From positions 8,571 to 72,570 of the forward strand of contig DIXO01000050.1 in NCBI GenBank assembly GCA_002428735.1: DNA of 64,000 nucleotides, in the 5' to 3' direction. The translations under genes and the position numbers were made by a program. The notes beneath the pieces were generated by a model, which was given only the letters and a program-made list of their open reading frames with translations, was not told the origin of the DNA and did not search any database. Of the stretch, positions 59,852 to 64,000 are shown piece by piece. Position 1 is the stretch's first letter. Every line of letters starts with the position of its first letter. Source of the DNA: Syntrophaceae bacterium UBA6078 (lineage in GTDB: Bacteria; Desulfobacterota; Syntrophia; Syntrophales; UBA2210).

Positions 59852-60795
59852 GATTCAATCTCTCCTTTCGGCCGGCAATTAACTTGGTCATGGGAAAAAT
59901 CGGCATCCCCGTTTCCAAAAAGATTCCGCTGATTACTGCTTGAATGCCGACTCCCGCGATGCCAGCGCGCTCCACCCGGGGTCTCTGCGTCGAAAATGCG
60001 CTCGACGCCTTCGCCCCAGGCGAGCCTGCTCGCGTGCTTGAGCTCGCGGACCGGCTCAACTTCGAACTCCCCGTCATCGGCGACCCGGTACAACCGGTAG
60101 GGGACCGCCTCGAACTTGGAGACCTTTCTGAGATCACCCAGGGCGCCCCGGAGGATGCTCCAGGCGTCCTTGAATATCTCCGGCGTTGAGCAGAACCAGC
60201 GACCCAGATTAAGCCGCCTTGCGTCGATGACCGTGAGCGGCCTGTCCGGGGACCTCCAGAGGTAGACCGCCTTCTCGAAGCCGTTCAGGTACGCGAAGGC
60301 GAAGTCCGCCCTCGGGGAGATGAAATTCGTGACCTCCTCGATGGCGTCGATAACTTCATATCCCTGGAGCTGAAGTTTCCCGATCGCCCCGAGAGCGACG
60401 GCCGAATCCACGTCGTGGTTCCGGACGCCGTAATCCCTGGCGATCACTTCCTTGTCGCCGACGATGCCGTTGTGAACGCCGAAATTCCACTTCCCGGCGC
60501 CGACCTTGACGGCGAAGGGATGGGCGTTGCGATCGTTCACGGCCCCGGCTGTCGCGAAGCGGTTGTGCCCGAGGGCGTTGCCGTACTTCCTGTTGAAGAG
60601 GAAGGCGCAATGCCCCCTGGCGACGAAAGACTTGCCCCGCAGGGCCTTCTTGGACATGAAAAAATCACTGGTCGACGTCTGGACGACGAGCCCCGTGGAA
60701 TGTTGCCCTCTCACCTCGTCGGCGATGCAGAGCGCCTGCAGAAGGACGGAGGTCTTCCACGACGAATGTCCCGTGAACCCGAATATTCCGCACAT
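59848..60795 (-). CDS. Class II glutamine amidotransferase-like protein
   Basis: The 315-residue protein starts MCGIFGFTGH, with Cys2 as the Ntn nucleophile after Met removal. It has the class II motifs RGQHSTG (29-35), HNRFAT (77-82) and GVHNG (106-110), and Asp128/Asp130 downstream. The family hydrolyses glutamine and channels ammonia, or acts as an amidohydrolase on gamma-glutamyl groups. There is no synthase domain attached, so the acceptor enzyme must be a partner; the amidoligase gene is 3 bp upstream. The C-terminal 100 residues are not recognised. Confidence 0.88.
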   Translation of the reverse strand: MCGIFGFTGHSSWKTSVLLQALCIADEVRGQHSTGLVVQTSTSDFFMSKKALRGKSFVARGHCAFLFNRKYGNALGHNRFATAGAVNDRNAHPFAVKVGAGKWNFGVHNGIVGDKEVIARDYGVRNHDVDSAVALGAIGKLQLQGYEVIDAIEEVTNFISPRADFAFAYLNGFEKAVYLWRSPDRPLTVIDARRLNLGRWFCSTPEIFKDAWSILRGALGDLRKVSKFEAVPYRLYRVADDGEFEVEPVRELKHASRLAWGEGVERIFDAETPGGARWHRGSRHSSSNQRNLFGNGDADFSHDQVNCRPKGEIES

Positions 60796-60798
60796 GGC

Positions 60799-62544
60799 CT
60801 ACCTCCCTTCCGCGCCGGTTTCCCGCCTGAGTGCGGTCAGGAACCTGGCAATGTTGACGGTATGGAGGCAGTACTTGTTCGATCGGAACGTCCGGCAGGT
60901 GCAGGTAAGCGTGTCGTCGGGGTTGAGAATGACGACGTGGATCAATTCGCTTCTCCGGCTCCGCACCTCCCAGGAACTGCTCACCAACCCGTGGATGAGC
61001 TCGCTGTCGGAGAGAGAGGCCGACGGGATGCGGCCCGCGAGATTCAAGACGGAGTTTGCCGGCAGCGCCGGGTCTTCCGATGCCGCGGGCGTTCTTCTTT
61101 CCTGGTGATAGCGCCTTAGGGCGCCGTCATACCTGACCTCCTCCTCGATGCCGTCCAGGTCGATCTCCTGGTCCGTCCAGGCGTGCGACGGGTTGGTCTC
61201 GGCGTCCCTTGTCCAGTATTGGAACCTGGACACCAGGTATTCCCGGGCCTCCCTGAGGAGAGAGGTAGCCGAGCGGTTGAGCCCGATCGCATCCAGGACG
61301 CCCTCGATCGACATATCGGTCAAAGCCCCGTGCGTGAGTCCCCTCTTGACGGAGTCCGTCAGCTTGAGGAGGAAAACGATCCAGGGGATGATCTTCTTCG
61401 CTTCGTAGGTGCCGTTATGGATCCTGAACTCGACGGTGTGGTAGAGACCATAGGACGAGAGATTCAGGCTGTGATAACGGTCGAGGTGGGTCGCCCCATA
61501 GGAAGCGAGCTGCTTCAGGTACTCGCGGTCCACGGGACGGCAGTAGGAGTTGTTTCTCCGTGAGGGGGAAACGAGACCCCAGACCACCGTGCGCTCGATC
61601 TTGGCCCAGATCTTGGCCAGTTCCAACATGTCCCGCCGGTCCCAGTTGTAGGCATCGATATGGACGTGGGTCCCGCAGGACGCGTTCACGCCGGCCCCTG
61701 CCTCTTTCCAGGCGTCGAGGGCCTTCCTTAGCAGCTGGAACCCGTAGGCGCCGAAGAGCTTCGGCGTGACGAGCTCCAGCGGGGAGTACCCGGCGAGCCC
61801 ATTGACCGAGCTGTCGGGAACGATCTTCCACTCGTTCATGAGCGCGTGAGTATAGCCGAGGCTCACGGTCGAGATCCCCGCGTCTGTGAGGCTACGACCG
61901 AGCCCCTCGATGCCGTGGGAACTCCGGATAAAGCCCTCGAACTCCACTCCGAAGGAATAGATAGGAAGGAGACTCACGGTGCCGTGCTCCTTCAGGAGCT
62001 CTTCGTATTCCCGGTATTCCACGCCCTGCTTGTTGAGCATGTCGCGGAAGATGAAGTACGCCTGGGCGTCCGTGAGGTGCTCGGAGCACTCGACCCCGAG
62101 CCGCTTCATGGCGATCAGTTGCCAGTCGGTCGGCTTGGGGGGATCTTTTAAAACTTCCATGGGATTTTGATCCAGGTATTCCTGGATATGCTTGCAGGCC
62201 GCGAATCCGTGCCCGTTCCGGACCTCCTTCTGGCGAAGGAAGGAAAGGCAGTTGCATGAATAGCTGCCGTCGGAGTTGCGGTAGATGTTGTACTTGCCGT
62301 TGTAATTGGCGGACGTGACGCTCTGGGCGATCTCCCGGCCAGGCCGGTTGTCTTGATGCCGCAGGCGCTTCCGGTCCAGGTTGATGGCCCCGCAGGAGGG
62401 GCACTCGATCGTCTCCCTTCCGAGGACCAGTCCGCATCCGTGGCAGGACCTCTCCGGGAGACATTGACTTGACGTTTCATCCCCGGCGGGAAGTCCCGTC
62501 TGAGGGTTGTATTCCGCTGCTTCCGCGTATCTTGTGTCTGGCAT
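60799..62544 (-). CDS. Amidoligase (COOH-NH2 ligase) with zinc ribbon and two SWIM zinc fingers
   Basis: The 581-residue protein is a multidomain enzyme. Residues 34-51 form a zinc ribbon (Cys34, Cys37, Cys48, Cys51). A SWIM finger CxCxnCxH follows (Cys97, Cys99, Cys117, His119). Residues about 195-400 match the amidoligase_2 fold related to glutamine synthetase, with GVEFEG (199-204), LELVTP (256-261), GTHVHID (291-297) and VEFRIHNGTYE (371-381) carrying metal- and ATP-binding acidic and His residues. A second SWIM finger is at the C-terminus (Cys548, Cys550, Cys559, His561). It should form an amide bond with ATP. The zinc modules suggest it docks on DNA, RNA or protein. GGAGG is 6 bp before the ATG. 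Confidence 0.85.
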   Translation of the reverse strand: MPDTRYAEAAEYNPQTGLPAGDETSSQCLPERSCHGCGLVLGRETIECPSCGAINLDRKRLRHQDNRPGREIAQSVTSANYNGKYNIYRNSDGSYSCNCLSFLRQKEVRNGHGFAACKHIQEYLDQNPMEVLKDPPKPTDWQLIAMKRLGVECSEHLTDAQAYFIFRDMLNKQGVEYREYEELLKEHGTVSLLPIYSFGVEFEGFIRSSHGIEGLGRSLTDAGISTVSLGYTHALMNEWKIVPDSSVNGLAGYSPLELVTPKLFGAYGFQLLRKALDAWKEAGAGVNASCGTHVHIDAYNWDRRDMLELAKIWAKIERTVVWGLVSPSRRNNSYCRPVDREYLKQLASYGATHLDRYHSLNLSSYGLYHTVEFRIHNGTYEAKKIIPWIVFLLKLTDSVKRGLTHGALTDMSIEGVLDAIGLNRSATSLLREAREYLVSRFQYWTRDAETNPSHAWTDQEIDLDGIEEEVRYDGALRRYHQERRTPAASEDPALPANSVLNLAGRIPSASLSDSELIHGLVSSSWEVRSRRSELIHVVILNPDDTLTCTCRTFRSNKYCLHTVNIARFLTALRRETGAEGR

Positions 62545-62675
62545 ATTTTCCTCCTTCGGGCATGCAGCCGTCCGGAGGAAGAGGGGGTTCCCTCGACCGC
62601 TGGAGACTGCATGCCCTGATTGTTCTTGTCAGGGTTCATCCCAGCGATGCCGGGGGACTTACTTCTTATTTCCGC

Positions 62676-63026
62676 TTACATTACGGGAACCATTTCGCCG
62701 GCGGGAGCGAGCGCCTCTGCGACCGGGTAAATCGCGTTGGCGAAGTTCTTCTTCTCGCCCATGGCATAGTAGAGGTTGATCTTCATGCCCTTCACCAGTT
62801 CGCCGGCCTCGTTCTTGGTCCTGTCGGTGATCTCGTACCACCGATCCTTGACCCGGATTGCCGTGCCGTCCTTTTTGACGGCGCTGATGAAAACCTTGCG
62901 GAACTTCCCCCTGGTGAAACCACCGGGAGAAAATTCTCCTGCGGTGTCTTCCTCTCGGCCGAACATGTCCTCGGCGTCGAAACACAGTCCCTTTTCCCTC
63001 TCGTTTGTGTTTTTTTCGTCTTTCAT
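62676..63026 (-). CDS. Uncharacterised small protein of the amidoligase operon
   Basis: The 116-residue hydrophilic protein has an acidic N-terminus and a likely beta-rich core (KVFISAVKKDGTAIRVKDRWYEI). I recognise no family. AAAGGAG lies 8 bp before the ATG and spacing to its neighbours is 38 bp (upstream) and 131 bp (downstream). It has no cysteines besides one and no membrane segment. Confidence 0.7.
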   Translation of the reverse strand: MKDEKNTNEREKGLCFDAEDMFGREEDTAGEFSPGGFTRGKFRKVFISAVKKDGTAIRVKDRWYEITDRTKNEAGELVKGMKINLYYAMGEKKNFANAIYPVAEALAPAGEMVPVM

Positions 63027-63064
63027 CGTTCTTCTCCTTTCATGATTTCTGTTGGTTGATCGAC

Positions 63065-63241
63065 TTACTTTTTGTAGCAGTTGACGCCGACGTAGATTCC
63101 CGGTTTCCCCTCCACGGGCTTGTTCCCCTCGGTGGAGGCGATGATCCGTGTCTTGCCGGTCCTGCTCGCCCCGAAATCCTCCGCCAGGTTGATCCTGATC
63201 GTCAGAATTTCACCTTCCACTTTCATCTCGATGTTCTTCAT
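63065..63241 (-). CDS. Very small conserved-looking protein (58 aa)
   Basis: This 58-residue frame begins MKNIEMKVEGEILTIRINL and ends GIYVGVNCYKK. The ribosome site AAAGGAG lies 6 bp upstream and codon use resembles its neighbours, so I consider it real. It has alternating hydrophobic residues, suggesting a small beta structure. It lies 15 bp after the DUF6908-like gene and 38 bp before the 116-residue protein gene. Function unknown. Confidence 0.7.
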   Translation of the reverse strand: MKNIEMKVEGEILTIRINLAEDFGASRTGKTRIIASTEGNKPVEGKPGIYVGVNCYKK

Positions 63242-63256
63242 TGCCTTTCTCCTTTC

Positions 63257-63655
63257 TTAAATTTTTTGCTGTTCCTTGATGTTTCTCATCCACCGATCGG
63301 CGAACGCCGCCAGGTCGGCCTGCAGTTTCGGGTAATACCGCTCGATTTTCCCGCCGGGTCCGTAGACGACCGCCTCCTGTTCGAGGGCGACGCCGCCGTC
63401 CTGGCGGAAGTAGACAGGGTAGTAGTCATCCCCGATCTTCATGAACTCCATGTCCGGATCCCGCATGAGATCGCCGTTCTGTTCGAAGTAGTGGGCAACG
63501 CTGTAAAGCGCTCCCTGCTCCGTCAGCCGGAGCTTCTCAACGTGGACCGCCATGTAGGCGCCTTTCGCGTTATCGAAAACGCGATGTCCTTCGACGTGGA
63601 GTCCTTTTGTCAGGAGGTCCATGACCTCCCGCGCCTTTCCGCTCAACGCTTTCAT
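63257..63655 (-). CDS. DUF6908-like protein
   Basis: The 132-residue protein contains YSVAHYFEQNGDLMRDPDMEFM (positions 63444-63509 on the complement), followed by YYPVYFRQDGGVALEQEAV, a pattern I associate with DUF6908 proteins of plasmids and integrative elements. I placed the start at 63655 where AAAGGAGGACAGGAG precedes the ATG; the longer frame from 63721 lacks a ribosome site. It is the first visible gene of the amidoligase operon. Function unknown. Confidence 0.7.
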   Translation of the reverse strand: MKALSGKAREVMDLLTKGLHVEGHRVFDNAKGAYMAVHVEKLRLTEQGALYSVAHYFEQNGDLMRDPDMEFMKIGDDYYPVYFRQDGGVALEQEAVVYGPGGKIERYYPKLQADLAAFADRWMRNIKEQQKI

Positions 63656-64000
63656 CTCCTGTCCTCCTTTCCTTTTTACGTTCAAGTCTTTGAAAACAAA
63701 AAAGGCCCGGCGTTTTCCCAACGACAGACCTTCTAGCTTCTTGATGTATTCAGTTTTCGTTAAAGTCGAAGATTCCGGGAAACTTTCCCGTTACTCCACA
63801 CGAGGTTTCACAAAAAGGATCGGCTCCTGAAACCAGGCAGACCACCCCCTGTGACAATTATCATTTGATCGCTTACTCGACTCCCTGCCGTGCCCGGCAG
63901 TTTGAAACATCCGGCTGGTTACGGATGAGTTCGGCCCCGGAAGGGGGTTCTCCTTTAGGGAGATTAATAAAAATAGGGTCTAGACTAGCTGAGGCACATA
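63656..64000. other. Right-edge non-coding region upstream of the amidoligase operon
   Basis: No gene was found in these 345 bp. A small hairpin (CTGCCG / CGGCAG) is at 63885-63900. The operon's promoter should lie here, but I could not pick one with confidence. Confidence 0.5.

Overview
The window looks like chromosomal DNA of a Gram-negative anaerobe of the former Deltaproteobacteria (Desulfobacterota; a Syntrophales-like lineage is my best guess). Pointers are an acyl-CoA dehydrogenase/EtfB pair, an NfnAB-type bifurcating transhydrogenase, LptE, BamD and OmpA envelope proteins, a PEP-CTERM protein, a B12-dependent radical SAM protein, DUF169, and a persulfide-handling gene set (TusA, DsrE-like, NifS, IscU). 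The lineage is inferred from gene content only.

Positions 1-38,700 are mostly core genes. In order: EtfB (cut by the window edge) and acyl-CoA dehydrogenase; a B12/radical SAM, acyltransferase and LemA unit; a nucleotidyltransferase and a TPM protein; rpsT facing lptE and leuS; a gmhA-grpE-dnaK operon behind a good sigma-70 promoter; a plus-strand redox and sulfur cluster (ferritin-like protein, superoxide-reductase-like secreted protein, b561-like protein, WrbA, SHOCT protein, TusA, DsrE-like, NifS, IscU-DUF59 fusion); a large class III nucleotide cyclase with a CCHC zinc knuckle; a DUF169 protein, a molybdopterin enzyme and a methyltransferase; a decayed gamma-carbonic anhydrase; trxA-bamD; an IdeS-like papain-fold protein with a PEP-CTERM tail; an APH-like kinase, PHP phosphoesterase and P-loop kinase unit; OmpA; rlmN; mutS; and nfnBA.

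At about 38,756-38,809 there is only the 3' half of a tRNA-Leu(CAG) gene, cut in the anticodon loop. This is the classic scar of integration into a tRNA gene. Its orientation places the inserted DNA to the right, and what follows is accessory in character: an AbiEi/AbiEii toxin-antitoxin pair, an AddB/AddA-like helicase-nuclease pair, a DUF6178-like protein, and then about 10.6 kb of minus-strand stress genes. The stress genes are a RelA/SpoT-like synthetase with a ruined hydrolase site, a GT4 glycosyltransferase with a long C-terminal domain, a GH130 phosphorylase-like enzyme, a CDC48-like AAA ATPase, a small unknown protein, DnaJ, Hsp20, a small lipoprotein, GroES and GroEL. They look like a mobile proteostasis module coupled to sugar metabolism and alarmone signalling.

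The right end (59,400-63,700) holds a separate minus-strand operon closed by a clear terminator at 59,406-59,428. It contains a DUF6908-like protein, two small unknown proteins, an amidoligase carrying one zinc ribbon and two SWIM zinc fingers, a class II glutamine amidotransferase and a GNAT acetyltransferase. The last three are translationally coupled. I consider this the best candidate for an undescribed system: a predicted amide- or peptide-bond-forming modification pathway, possibly nucleic-acid targeted. No CRISPR array, rRNA operon or intact transposase was seen.
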